Below, piece by piece: positions 18,248-26,984 of a DNA stretch of 64,000 bases (positions are counted from its first letter, which is position 1; every line of letters starts with the position of its first letter). The position numbers were made by a program, and so were the translations under genes. Location: contig NZ_BMAQ01000005.1 in NCBI RefSeq assembly GCF_015472005.1, positions 62,001-126,000 on the forward strand. The letters run 5' to 3'. The stretch comes from Insulibacter thermoxylanivorax (GTDB taxonomy: Bacteria; Bacillota; Bacilli; Paenibacillales; DA-C8). Below the pieces are notes generated by a model, which saw only the letters and a program-made list of their open reading frames with translations, searched no databases and had not been told where the DNA came from.

Positions 18248-19644
18248 GCCGGCTGTTTCGTTCGCTGCAAGCGAAATACATGTTGATCATCTTCGTCGGG
18301 CTTGTCCTCATCCAATTCACTTATATCACGCTTTCCCTGGTGCTGACGATCGGCATCAACTTTCGCAGGGAGGCTGCCGACGGCATGCCCTCTGCCCAAC
18401 AGATCGAGAAGGACTGGCATGAAGCAGCGGGCAGCTTAACAGAAGTGACCCGCGAGTCCGTGTTGGAGCTGTTCCGCGAATGGAAGACCAGGTATCCGGA
18501 AGCCTCGATGTTCTGGGTGGACGAGCAAGGCGATCTGGCCGTTGAGCTGGATGCAAGCGAATCCCTGCCGACATCCTGGTCCGCATCTTACACAGCAGCC
18601 TTCATCAAGGAGCGTTACGGCGGCGATCCCTTCACGGTGATCGCCTTTGCGGGTGATGAGGGCGGTTCAGGATTTGTTGTGTTTGAGATCGACAGACGCT
18701 TCTTCCTCTCAGATTACGCCCTGCTGTACGAGGAATATGCAGAGTGGATCTTTGCCGCGCTCATCCTGATCATCCTGCTGTTCATCCTGATCTCCTACAT
18801 GTTCTTCCGCGGCATTCGCAAACGGCTTGTCCAGCTGCAGGAGGCCATGTCCATTCGCGACGTTGACGGTTTGCCTGTGCCGATCGATGTGCGCAAACAG
18901 GATGAGATCGGCCAATTGGAGCAGTCCTTCAACGAGATGATCGAGGAGCTGAAGGAAAGCAAACGCCGCGAACAGGAAGAGGAACAGCTGCGCCGCGAGC
19001 TGATCGCTAACCTCTCCCATGATCTGCGCACCCCGTTGACGAAGATTCGCGCACAAGCCTTCACGATCAACAAGGAGAATCTGTCCGCTGAAGGCCGCAG
19101 GGCGATCGAAGCGATGGAGAGCTCCGTTGTCAGCATGGATCGTCTGATCGACAATCTCATGGCTTATACCTTGCTCATGGCCAATAAGTACCAATATGCT
19201 CCGCGCTCAACGGATGTTCTGCGTTTCGTCAGAGAGCATCTGGCTACTTGGTATCCGCTGTTTGAACGGGAAGGTTTTGAAGTGGATGTTGACCTGGCGC
19301 CGCTGCGTGTGAGCCATTGGGAGATCGATCCCATCTGGATGGGCAGGGTGTTGGACAATTTGTTCCAAAACGTGCTGCGCCATGCGAAGCAGGGCCGGTT
19401 TGTCCGCGTGAGCACGGAAACAACTTCCGCCTATGATGCCTTGGTCATCGCTGACCGGGGACCGGGCATGGGAAGCGGTTCTTCGGAGGAGAAGGGGGCA
19501 GGAATCGGTCTGTCGATCGTTGACCGGATGCTCCTCGGCATGAATCTGCACTGGGATGTCCATTCCGATGTCAGCGGCACCGTCGTTCAGATCAAGCGGA
19601 TCTACGATTTGGATGACCTGCCGCCGGCGAGCCGCAGCCATTGA
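18244..19644 (+). CDS. Sensor histidine kinase of the LanFEG-linked two-component system
   Basis: 466 residues. One membrane segment lies near residues 13-38 and a second near 167-190, enclosing an extracytoplasmic sensor domain of about 125 residues. HAMP follows, then HisKA with His259 in NLSHDLRTPLTKIRAQ, and a HATPase domain with ADRGPGMG and GAGIGLSIVDRML. The large external domain distinguishes it from the intramembrane-sensing BceS kinases. The signal is unknown; a peptide antibiotic or cell envelope stress is plausible from the neighbouring transporter. It overlaps the regulator gene by 4 bases, and a terminator follows. Confidence 0.9.
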   Translation: MSRLFRSLQAKYMLIIFVGLVLIQFTYITLSLVLTIGINFRREAADGMPSAQQIEKDWHEAAGSLTEVTRESVLELFREWKTRYPEASMFWVDEQGDLAVELDASESLPTSWSASYTAAFIKERYGGDPFTVIAFAGDEGGSGFVVFEIDRRFFLSDYALLYEEYAEWIFAALILIILLFILISYMFFRGIRKRLVQLQEAMSIRDVDGLPVPIDVRKQDEIGQLEQSFNEMIEELKESKRREQEEEQLRRELIANLSHDLRTPLTKIRAQAFTINKENLSAEGRRAIEAMESSVVSMDRLIDNLMAYTLLMANKYQYAPRSTDVLRFVREHLATWYPLFEREGFEVDVDLAPLRVSHWEIDPIWMGRVLDNLFQNVLRHAKQGRFVRVSTETTSAYDALVIADRGPGMGSGSSEEKGAGIGLSIVDRMLLGMNLHWDVHSDVSGTVVQIKRIYDLDDLPPASRSH

Positions 19645-19672
19645 AACATGACAGCATACATATTGGATCATC

Positions 19673-19695
19673 AGCCGTTGAATGCGGCTTTTTTT
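19673..19695 (+). terminator. Terminator after the two-component genes
   Basis: AGCCG (19673-19677) pairs with CGGCT (19685-19689), with a flanking T-G pair, and is followed directly by seven T residues. It separates the regulator/kinase transcript from the ABC transporter transcript. Confidence 0.8.
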
Positions 19696-19701
19696 AAACC
19701 A

Positions 19702-19766
19702 TTTAACCTTAACGGCACTGTTTTTTAAACAAAATTTAACCTTCCCTCCGACCTTGTTTTAACCTT
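19702..19766 (+). promoter_or_regulatory. Three direct repeats TTTAACCTT upstream of the ABC transporter
   Basis: Exact copies of TTTAACCTT start at 19702, 19735 and 19758, spaced 33 and 23 bases apart, close to three and two helix turns. The first two are also preceded by T-runs followed by AAAC. A TAAGAT box at 19774-19779 can serve as -10, and the last repeat lies at the -35 position. This is the layout of an activator-dependent promoter. The adjacent OmpR-type regulator is the obvious candidate binder, which is inference. Confidence 0.6.
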
Positions 19767-19798
19767 GGTTCCCTAAGATAGACATTGAGGTGATCGGA

Positions 19799-20710
19799 GT
19801 GGAATATATCGTTGAAACCCATAATCTAACCAAAAAATTTGGCCGTGAAACGGCTGTGGATGCGCTGAATATGCGTATCCCGCGCGGTCATATCTACGGC
19901 TTCCTGGGGCCAAACGGCGCCGGAAAGACGACGACGATCCGCATGCTGCTTGGACTGATGAAGCCAACTTCAGGATCGGTGCGTATCTTCCAACAAGACC
20001 TGAAGAAGCATCGGATACAGATCTTGCGGAGGGTAGGATCACTGGTCGAGAACCCGTCCTATTATCCTCATCTAACGGCCTATGAGAATCTAGAGGCCAG
20101 CCGCAAGATCATCGGATGTTCGAAATCACGCATCCATGATGTACTGAAGATCGTTAGACTGACGGAGGCCGCGAACAAGAAGGTCAAAGGTTTCTCCCTC
20201 GGTATGAAACAAAGACTCGGAATCGCCAATGCATTGCTCCATGAGCCGGAACTGCTCGTGTTGGACGAGCCGACGAATGGTCTGGATCCGTCCGGAATCA
20301 TCGAGATGCGCAATCTGATCCGCAGTCTTCCGGAACAATACGGGATGACTGTCCTCATCTCCAGCCATCTGCTGTCGGAGATCGATCAGATCGCGACTAC
20401 CGTCGGCGTGGTAAGCCGCGGACGATTGATCTTTCAGGATACGATCGAGGCTATGCGGCGTCATGCGCAGCATAAGGTGACCTTGCGCGTGGGGCAGGCG
20501 GAGCGCGCTTGGCGAGCGCTGATGGCTACCGGCATGAAGGCGGATCTGGCCCGCGAACAAGTGACCTTGATTGATCCAACGGATGATGCGGTTGCTGCTG
20601 CGGTTCGCACCCTAGTTCAGGAGGGAGTGCCGGTGTATCGCGTGGAGGAGGAGAAGCGTTCGCTCGAAGAGATCTTTCTACAGATGACGGGAGGGGAGCA
20701 GCTTATATGA
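19799..20710 (+). CDS. LanF/BcrA-type ABC transporter ATP-binding protein
   Basis: 303 residues. Walker A is GPNGAGKTT at 37-45, the signature reads F-S-L-G-M-K-Q-R-L-G-I-A and Walker B is LLVLDEPTNGLDP. The VGSLVENPSYYPHLTAYENL region is typical of ATPases that protect against lantibiotics or bacitracin. I chose the GTG at 19799 because GAGGTGATC lies at 19787-19795; a GTG at 19790 is part of that site. It overlaps the next gene (ATGA). Its job is probably export or expulsion of a membrane-active peptide, powered with the two following permeases. Confidence 0.88.
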   Translation: MEYIVETHNLTKKFGRETAVDALNMRIPRGHIYGFLGPNGAGKTTTIRMLLGLMKPTSGSVRIFQQDLKKHRIQILRRVGSLVENPSYYPHLTAYENLEASRKIIGCSKSRIHDVLKIVRLTEAANKKVKGFSLGMKQRLGIANALLHEPELLVLDEPTNGLDPSGIIEMRNLIRSLPEQYGMTVLISSHLLSEIDQIATTVGVVSRGRLIFQDTIEAMRRHAQHKVTLRVGQAERAWRALMATGMKADLAREQVTLIDPTDDAVAAAVRTLVQEGVPVYRVEEEKRSLEEIFLQMTGGEQLI

Positions 20711-21417
20711 TCGGCAGATTGTTACAAGTGGAACTGCTCAAGATCAGACGCAAAGGCCTATGGTTCCTCACCTTCCTCGGTCCCTTGGGCGTGGTAGCTC
20801 TGCAGATCGTAAACTACGGGGTGCGCAGAGATTACTTGCTGCAACAAAGCGACGACCATTGGCTCTATTACCTGAGCAATGTCAGCAGCTTCACACCGCT
20901 GGCGTTAGTGCTCGGGATCGCGATTCTCACGTCACTTATGACCAGTATTGAGAACGAGACGAAGGCGTGGAAACAGCTGCTCGCATTGCCGGTGAGCAAG
21001 TGGAGCGTCTATCTGTCCAAGTTCACCGTGTTGATCGGACTCCTGCTGACAGCCTCCATCGTGCTTGCCATCGCTTCACTGGCCCTCGGTCTGGCGCTTG
21101 ATTTGGACGGCAAGATCCCCTACGGAGCACTTTTGGAGTACAGCTTCTATCCGTTCTTCGCTTCGCTTCCTCTCCTGGCGCTCCACCTATGGCTGGCTGC
21201 GGTTATAGAACATCAAGGGGTCGTGATGACATCCGGCATCATCAGCGTCATCCTGACGTTCATGGCTTATTATCTGCCGGACTGGATGATCTGGAAGTGG
21301 CCGACGCTGCAGAACGATTGGCAGGAGCCGCTGTTCAGTGCGCTGTTAGGACTCGCCGTGGGAATTGCCGTCTACGTATTTGGGATGATCGATTTTGTCA
21401 GAAGGGATGTGAAGTAG
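20707..21417 (+). CDS. ABC-2 type permease, lantibiotic-protection (LanE/MutE-like)
   Basis: 236 residues, about six membrane segments. The start LLQVELLKIRRKGLWFL and the ENETKAWKQLLALPVSKWSVYLSKF segment are typical of MutE/EpiE-type immunity permeases. It begins within the end of the ATPase gene and is followed without a gap by a paralogous permease. Together these form a LanFEG-type heteromeric transporter. No lantibiotic precursor or LanB/C/M gene is visible in the window, so the unit is more likely a resistance than a self-immunity system. Confidence 0.83.
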   Translation: MIGRLLQVELLKIRRKGLWFLTFLGPLGVVALQIVNYGVRRDYLLQQSDDHWLYYLSNVSSFTPLALVLGIAILTSLMTSIENETKAWKQLLALPVSKWSVYLSKFTVLIGLLLTASIVLAIASLALGLALDLDGKIPYGALLEYSFYPFFASLPLLALHLWLAAVIEHQGVVMTSGIISVILTFMAYYLPDWMIWKWPTLQNDWQEPLFSALLGLAVGIAVYVFGMIDFVRRDVK

Positions 21418-22143
21418 ATGCTGCGGCTCTTACGCTCCGAAAGCTACAAGCTGCTTAGAACGGGCGTGGTATGGGCACTGCCCGCTGCACCGCTTGCCGG
21501 CCTGTTAAGCGGAGTTACTCAGCTGAATATCGAAGCGGATATCAATCAGTGGTATTTGCCGCTGCTTGTGATGAACATGATCTATGCGCTCTTGTTCCTG
21601 CCGCTGATCACAGGGGTTTTTGCCGGCATGGTATGCCGCTATGAACATCAGGCGGGAGGCTGGAAGCAGCTGCTGGCCCTGCCCGTGACGCGGGGGCAAG
21701 TTTATGCGGCGAAGTATATCACGGTGCTTCTCTTGATCGGGCTCATGCAGCTCACCTATCTGGCGACGATCTACATCGTTGGGCGTATACAGGGATTCAC
21801 CGATCCATTCCCTTTGGACATCGTTCTGAAGAGCATCATCGGCGGCTGGATCGCGACCTTCCCTTTAGCTGCGTTGCAGCTGTGGTTATCGATGGTATGG
21901 AAGAGCTTCGCCATGCCCTTCGCGGTGAACGTGATCTTCACCCTGCCGACGATCCTCGTGATCAACTCGGACAAAGCGGCTCCTTATTATCCCTGGGCGC
22001 AGCCCTTCTCCATGATGTATATCGGCGGCGGTGAAGGGGATGTTTTCTTCGTCCCATGGGAGCAGCTCATCACCGTCGTCGGGGGGAGCTTCCTCCTGTT
22101 CTTCATCGCGGGATATGTCTATTTTCAGAGAAAAGCAGTTTAA
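21418..22143 (+). CDS. ABC-2 type permease, lantibiotic-protection (LanG/MutG-like)
   Basis: 241 residues, about six membrane segments. The N-terminus (LRLLRSESYKLLRTGVVW) and the YEHQAGGWKQLLALPVTRG stretch parallel the preceding permease, showing common descent. The ATG follows the previous stop codon directly. It completes the LanF-E-G set, and a strong terminator lies 54 bases after its stop. Confidence 0.83.
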   Translation: MLRLLRSESYKLLRTGVVWALPAAPLAGLLSGVTQLNIEADINQWYLPLLVMNMIYALLFLPLITGVFAGMVCRYEHQAGGWKQLLALPVTRGQVYAAKYITVLLLIGLMQLTYLATIYIVGRIQGFTDPFPLDIVLKSIIGGWIATFPLAALQLWLSMVWKSFAMPFAVNVIFTLPTILVINSDKAAPYYPWAQPFSMMYIGGGEGDVFFVPWEQLITVVGGSFLLFFIAGYVYFQRKAV

Positions 22144-22196
22144 CAGAGATTCATAGTGAGCAAAAAATGAACGGACAATGAACGGATCTATGGTTG

Positions 22197-22234
22197 ATGA
22201 CTAACGGCGCAGGGGCGCTGTTGGTCATTTTTTA
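22197..22234 (+). terminator. Terminator of the LanFEG-type operon
   Basis: ATGACTAACGGCGC (22197-22210) pairs with GCGCTGTTGGTCAT (22215-22228), 14 bp with two G-U pairs and a tight AGGG loop. TTTTTT follows. Confidence 0.85.
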
Positions 22235-22277
22235 TCAAGAGCAGCCGGCTGATTGGCTCGCAGCATCGATCTAAAGG

Positions 22278-23243
22278 TCACAGGCTGTTCCGACGGAAGA
22301 CGGGAAGATAGCAGATCGGCAGAGCGATGAGTGAGCAGACGATGTTGAAGATCGTCTGGGCATGGGCGAGCTGCGAGGCTTCACTGCCTCCGAACAGCGC
22401 AGAAACTTGAGCCAGGACATCGATGAGCGGGAAGAAAAGCACGGCCCCTCCTACATTCAACAGGATATGGGCCCAAGCGACGAACAGGCCGGGGCGGCTG
22501 CCGCCGATCGCAGCGAGCAGGGCGGTGACGCAGGTGCCGATATTCGCGCCGAGGATGACGGCGATGCCGAGATCGATGGAGATCACATGCACCGCAGCCA
22601 GATTCATCGTCAAGGCGATCGTTGCAGAACTGCTGTGGATAACGGCTGTGAGTGCGGCACCGGCGATCACGCCCCAGAGCAGGCTGATCTGCGCTTGCTC
22701 GAGGAACCAGGCGAACATGCCGTGGGCTTGCAGGGCGGGGATCGGACTTTGCATCACAACCATGCCCAGCAGGATGCCGGCCAGGCCGGACAAGGCCAGG
22801 GCAAGAAACCGGATGCTGTGAATGATGCTCCGAAGCGGCGGCATGGAGGTCCAAGCATCGGGCAGCAGGCTGCAGATCAGCCAGATCGGGAAGCTGACCG
22901 CAAGCAAGGGGATGCCGTAATGATGGATGTTCAACCCGATGAGTTCCGTCGTCAGGCAGGTGCCGATGTTCGTCCCGAGGATGATGCCGAGGGTGCGCGA
23001 GAAGTCCATCAGCCTCGCATTGACGAGGCCGATGGTGATCACGGTGACAGCGGAGGAACTTTGCAGCAGGGCGGTGACCGCAGTCCCTGTGACGAGACCG
23101 TGTACGGGCGTGCGCGTGGAGCGCTCGATCCACTCCTGCAGGCGGGAGCCGGCCCAATGATGAAGCGCCAGTTCCATCACTTTCATGCTGAATAGAAACA
23201 TGGCCAGTCCAGCGCTTAGAGGGAGGATGATCTCTGCGAACAC
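22278..23243 (-). CDS. yqeW: Na/Pi cotransporter family membrane protein (YqeW-like)
   Basis: 321 residues with eight or more membrane segments. It has the duplicated NptA/PNaS core: LLQSSSAVTVITIGLVNA in the first half and IHSSSATIAL in the second, each followed by a LGTNIGT or LGANIGT motif. These Q/H-SSS motifs line the substrate path in sodium-phosphate cotransporters. There is no PhoU domain at the C-terminus. In B. subtilis the related yqeW lies between mtaB (yqeV) and rpsU, so this is probably the positional ortholog. Here it is on the opposite strand and separated by the LanFEG and AddAB inserts. Confidence 0.85.
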   Translation of the reverse strand: MFAEIILPLSAGLAMFLFSMKVMELALHHWAGSRLQEWIERSTRTPVHGLVTGTAVTALLQSSSAVTVITIGLVNARLMDFSRTLGIILGTNIGTCLTTELIGLNIHHYGIPLLAVSFPIWLICSLLPDAWTSMPPLRSIIHSIRFLALALSGLAGILLGMVVMQSPIPALQAHGMFAWFLEQAQISLLWGVIAGAALTAVIHSSSATIALTMNLAAVHVISIDLGIAVILGANIGTCVTALLAAIGGSRPGLFVAWAHILLNVGGAVLFFPLIDVLAQVSALFGGSEASQLAHAQTIFNIVCSLIALPICYLPVFRRNSL

Positions 23244-23441
23244 GTGCCTACGCTCCTTTATCCCTGATAAGGGAAGATAATGAGTATAGAAGAGCGGACT
23301 TGAATTGGTGTATCATTTCTATATGTATGAGTTAATGGAGACAAGCATGACAAGTTGCCGATCTAGAGCGGTTCGTGCTTGGTCTTGGATATATATCGTT
23401 ATTGGTCATACAGCAGCAGAACTAGAAGGGGAGGGGATCGC

Positions 23442-26400
23442 ATGCCGCTTACATTCGTTATCGGCCGCGCAGGCAGCGGCAAATCCCGTTATTGTCTGGA
23501 TGAGATCCGCACACGGCTGCGGGAAGATCCGGCAGGACCGCCGCTCATCCTGCTCGTGCCGGAACAAGCGACGTTCCAGGCGGAGTACGAACTGGTGACG
23601 ACGCCGGGGCTGCACGGCACCTTGCGTGCCCAGGCGCTCAGTTTCCGCAGACTGGCCTACCGCGTCATGCAGGAGTGCGGCGGTACAGCGCGCATACATA
23701 TCGACGATACCGGCAAACAGATGCTGCTCTATAAGATCTTGCAGGCGCGCCGAGATGATCTGGAGATCTTCCATAAGGCGGCGGAGCAGCGAGGCTTTAT
23801 CGCTGAGCTGAATGAATTGTTCAATGAGTTTCGCAGATATCAGAATGACGCCGGCAGCATGGAGGAGATCCTGGCCCGCGCTGCAAGGCATCAGCAAGAA
23901 GATGAGGACGGGGAAGCGGCTTCTTTCGTCCGCAAGATCCAAGATCTGCGCATCATCTATCAGGAATTCGAGACCCATCTTGCCGGGCATTATGTCGATT
24001 CGGAGGATTATCTTCAGACCTTGGCGCAGCACGCTTCCCGCTCGGCTTATCTGCGGGAGGCAGAGCTTTGGATCGATGGATTCGCCGGTTTTACGCCGCA
24101 GGAATATGCGGTGATCGGGGAGTTGATGCGCACGGTCAAACAGGTGACCGTTGCGCTTTGTTTGGATCGGGATTATGAGCTTGGGGAGATGCTGCATGAA
24201 TTGAATATGTTCTATACCCCGGCTTCGACGATGCTGCGGTTGAAGGAGCTCGCTGAGCGGTACGGCGTAGCGCTCAGCGAGCCCGTCCTGCTCAGCGGCG
24301 AGGCGCCGCGGTACAAGCAGGCTCCGATGCTTGTCCATCTGGAGAAGCATTTTGCCCTGCGGCATCCGCCGGCTTATCTCGACGGGATCGAACTGCTGCC
24401 CGATACGAAGCGCAGGATGGCCGAGGACAGTCAGGTGCGCATAGCCGCGGCGGTGAACCCGCGTGCCGAGATCGAAGCGGCGGCACGCGAGATCCTGAAG
24501 CTGGTGCAGACGAAGGGCGTGCGGTTCCGGGAGATCGCGGTGGTGACGCGCACCCTCGAGACCTATGGCGATCTGATTGCAACGGTGTTTGAAGACCACG
24601 GGATTCCTTATTTCATGGACCACAAGAAGAGCGTCATGCATCATCCCGTCGTCGAACTGATCCGTTCTGCGCTGGAGGTCATCGTGCACAACTGGCGCTA
24701 CGAGTCGGTGTTCCGCTGCGTGAAGACCGACCTCATCAGTGATGACCGGCAGGCGATGGATGAATTGGAGAACTATGTGCTCGCCTTCGGCATCGAGGGA
24801 TCGCGCTGGACGGAGGACAAGCGGTGGGAGTTTGCGGTGCAGCGATCCTTGGACGAGGATGAACCGGCGGAGAGACTTTCGGAGGATGAGCTTGACCGGA
24901 TCCATGAAGCACGCATGCAAGTCGCTGAGCCGCTCATGACCTTCGAGCGGCGGTTTAAAGAGGCGGAAGATGTGCGCGGGCAGGTGACGGCGGTCTATGA
25001 ATTGCTCACTGCGCTGCGCGTGCCTGAGAAACTCCTCGCCTGGAGTGAAGAGGCGCTTGCCGCCGGACATCCCGAGCGGGCGAAGGAGCACAGCGCACTG
25101 TGGAATCGACTGATCGCGTTCTTCGATCAGATCGTGGAGATCCTCGGTTCGGAGAAGATGAGCCCAGAACAATTCAGCGGCGTACTCGATGCCGGATTAG
25201 AGAGCATGAAACTCGGCCTTGTACCGCCATCCTTGGATCAGGTGCTGATCGGAACATTAGATCGCACCCGATTCGGTCAAGTCCGTTATGCCTTCATCAT
25301 CGGCGTAAACGACGGCGTCTTGCCTGCGAAGATGGCGGAAGGCGGCATCCTGACCGAATTCGAACGAGAGATGGCCGCCGGTTTAGGCATGCAGCTGGCG
25401 CCGAACAGCCGCCGCAGGCTGCTGGATGAATTGTTCTTAGCCTATACGGGCTTTACGCTGCCCTCGGAGGGACTGTGGATCAGCTATCCGCTGGCGGATG
25501 AGGAGGGCCGCGCGCTGCTGCCTTCCGAGTATATCCGCCGCATCTCGCGCATGTTCCCGCATCTGGCCTCAACTCCCGATCTGCTTATGGCGGAGCCTTC
25601 CGTGCTGCTGGACGAAGCGATGCAGGCCGATTATCTTGTGCATCCGGAAAGATCGATGTCCTATCTGCTGCATCAGCTGCGCCTGTGGCTGCGCGGCGGC
25701 GAGCTTGCCCCGATCTGGCGGGAAGCGCTGGCTTGGTATGCGAAGGATGACGCTTGGCGCAGCAAGCTGGAGCAGATGATGTATGCCTTCTACTATACGA
25801 ATCAGGAGCGGCCGCTCAGCACGGAAGCTAGCAGCCTGTTGTACGGGCATAAGCTGACGGCGAGCGTTTCGCGGATGGAGCGGTTCGCCGCTTGTCCCTT
25901 CATGCAATTCGCTTCCCATGGCCTGCGCCTGAAGGAGCGGCGCATCTATCGGCTGGAAGCGCCGGATATCGGCCAGTTGTTCCATGCGGCATTGAACAAA
26001 ATGGCGCGGGATCTGATCGAAGACGGCGTGCGCTGGCGCGATCTGACGGCGGAGGAACTGATGCGCCGCGCTGAACAGGCCGTCGACACGGTCGCCCCGC
26101 GCTTGCAGAGCGAAATCCTGTTCAGTACGGAACGCTTCCAATACATGACGCGGCGGCTGAAGGGCACCGTCAGCCGGACGGCGGCGATGATGGGCAAGCA
26201 TGCAAAACGCGGCGAATTTGAACCCGTTGCTTTGGAGCTGGGATTCGGCCCGGGAGAACGGCTTAAGCCGCTCACATTCACCCTGGATAATGGCGTGCTG
26301 ATGGAGCTCATCGGCCGGATCGACCGCGTCGATGCGGCGCCGTACGGTGATTACGAGTGGCTGCGGATCATCGATTATAAGTCTGGGGCGAAGTCACTGT

Positions 26401-26984
26401 CCCTTGCAGAAGTTTATTACGGTCTCTCACTGCAGCTGCTTGCTTACTTAGATGTGGTAATCAGCCAGGCTGCCGAGTGGCGGGGTAAACCCGGGCTGCC
26501 GGCGGGGGCGTTGTACTTCCAGGTGCATAACCCGCTGATCCAAACCGCACGGCCGATGAACCATGAAGAATACGAGAAGGAACTGTTAAAACAGTACAAG
26601 ATGCAAGGGATCGTCGCAGCTGACCATGAGGCGATCCAAGCGATGGACAATGAATTGGAGAGCGGACGTTCGCCGATCGTCCCCGTAGGGCTGAAGAAAG
26701 ACGGCGGGTTCTACAGCGATTCCAATGTGGCGGACGATGAGCAGTGGCAGGCCGTGCGGCGGCTCGTTAGACGCAAGATCCGTCAGATCGGCGAGGAGAT
26801 CGTGCGCGGCCGCGTCGAGATCATGCCGTATCGCAAGGGCAAGCGCTCACCTTGTTCCCACTGCGTCTACCGCCCGGTCTGTCAGTTCGATACGCTGCTG
26901 GAGGAGAATGGGTATCGCTTCCTGCATGACTGGGATCGCGATGAACTGTGGCAGATGATCATGGAGCAGAAGGAGGAAGCATAA
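23442..26984 (+). CDS. addB: Helicase-exonuclease AddAB, subunit AddB
   Basis: 1180 residues. A degenerate helicase N-terminal half with Walker A GRAGSGKS at residues 8-15 is followed by a RecB-like nuclease domain near the C-terminus (IIDYKSGAKSL). Four cysteines for a 4Fe-4S staple are seen: one in RFAACPF near 817 and three in CSHCVYRPVC near 1138-1147. AddAB processes double-strand breaks and recognises Chi. I chose the ATG at 23442, preceded by GGGGAGGGGAT; longer upstream forms start with unrelated residues. The stop is directly followed by the addA GTG. Confidence 0.96.
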   Translation: MPLTFVIGRAGSGKSRYCLDEIRTRLREDPAGPPLILLVPEQATFQAEYELVTTPGLHGTLRAQALSFRRLAYRVMQECGGTARIHIDDTGKQMLLYKILQARRDDLEIFHKAAEQRGFIAELNELFNEFRRYQNDAGSMEEILARAARHQQEDEDGEAASFVRKIQDLRIIYQEFETHLAGHYVDSEDYLQTLAQHASRSAYLREAELWIDGFAGFTPQEYAVIGELMRTVKQVTVALCLDRDYELGEMLHELNMFYTPASTMLRLKELAERYGVALSEPVLLSGEAPRYKQAPMLVHLEKHFALRHPPAYLDGIELLPDTKRRMAEDSQVRIAAAVNPRAEIEAAAREILKLVQTKGVRFREIAVVTRTLETYGDLIATVFEDHGIPYFMDHKKSVMHHPVVELIRSALEVIVHNWRYESVFRCVKTDLISDDRQAMDELENYVLAFGIEGSRWTEDKRWEFAVQRSLDEDEPAERLSEDELDRIHEARMQVAEPLMTFERRFKEAEDVRGQVTAVYELLTALRVPEKLLAWSEEALAAGHPERAKEHSALWNRLIAFFDQIVEILGSEKMSPEQFSGVLDAGLESMKLGLVPPSLDQVLIGTLDRTRFGQVRYAFIIGVNDGVLPAKMAEGGILTEFEREMAAGLGMQLAPNSRRRLLDELFLAYTGFTLPSEGLWISYPLADEEGRALLPSEYIRRISRMFPHLASTPDLLMAEPSVLLDEAMQADYLVHPERSMSYLLHQLRLWLRGGELAPIWREALAWYAKDDAWRSKLEQMMYAFYYTNQERPLSTEASSLLYGHKLTASVSRMERFAACPFMQFASHGLRLKERRIYRLEAPDIGQLFHAALNKMARDLIEDGVRWRDLTAEELMRRAEQAVDTVAPRLQSEILFSTERFQYMTRRLKGTVSRTAAMMGKHAKRGEFEPVALELGFGPGERLKPLTFTLDNGVLMELIGRIDRVDAAPYGDYEWLRIIDYKSGAKSLSLAEVYYGLSLQLLAYLDVVISQAAEWRGKPGLPAGALYFQVHNPLIQTARPMNHEEYEKELLKQYKMQGIVAADHEAIQAMDNELESGRSPIVPVGLKKDGGFYSDSNVADDEQWQAVRRLVRRKIRQIGEEIVRGRVEIMPYRKGKRSPCSHCVYRPVCQFDTLLEENGYRFLHDWDRDELWQMIMEQKEEA

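Noticed and set aside
22362-23195. 277-codon open frame opposite the Na/Pi cotransporter
   Set aside because: The product is a low-complexity Asp/Gly/Gln/His mixture, while the minus strand encodes a clear membrane protein with duplicated SSS motifs.
23406-25172. 588-codon open frame antisense to addB
   Set aside because: It has the phase and composition of a mirror of addB codon usage, no family resemblance and no ribosome binding site. The AddB frame has Walker A and is complete.
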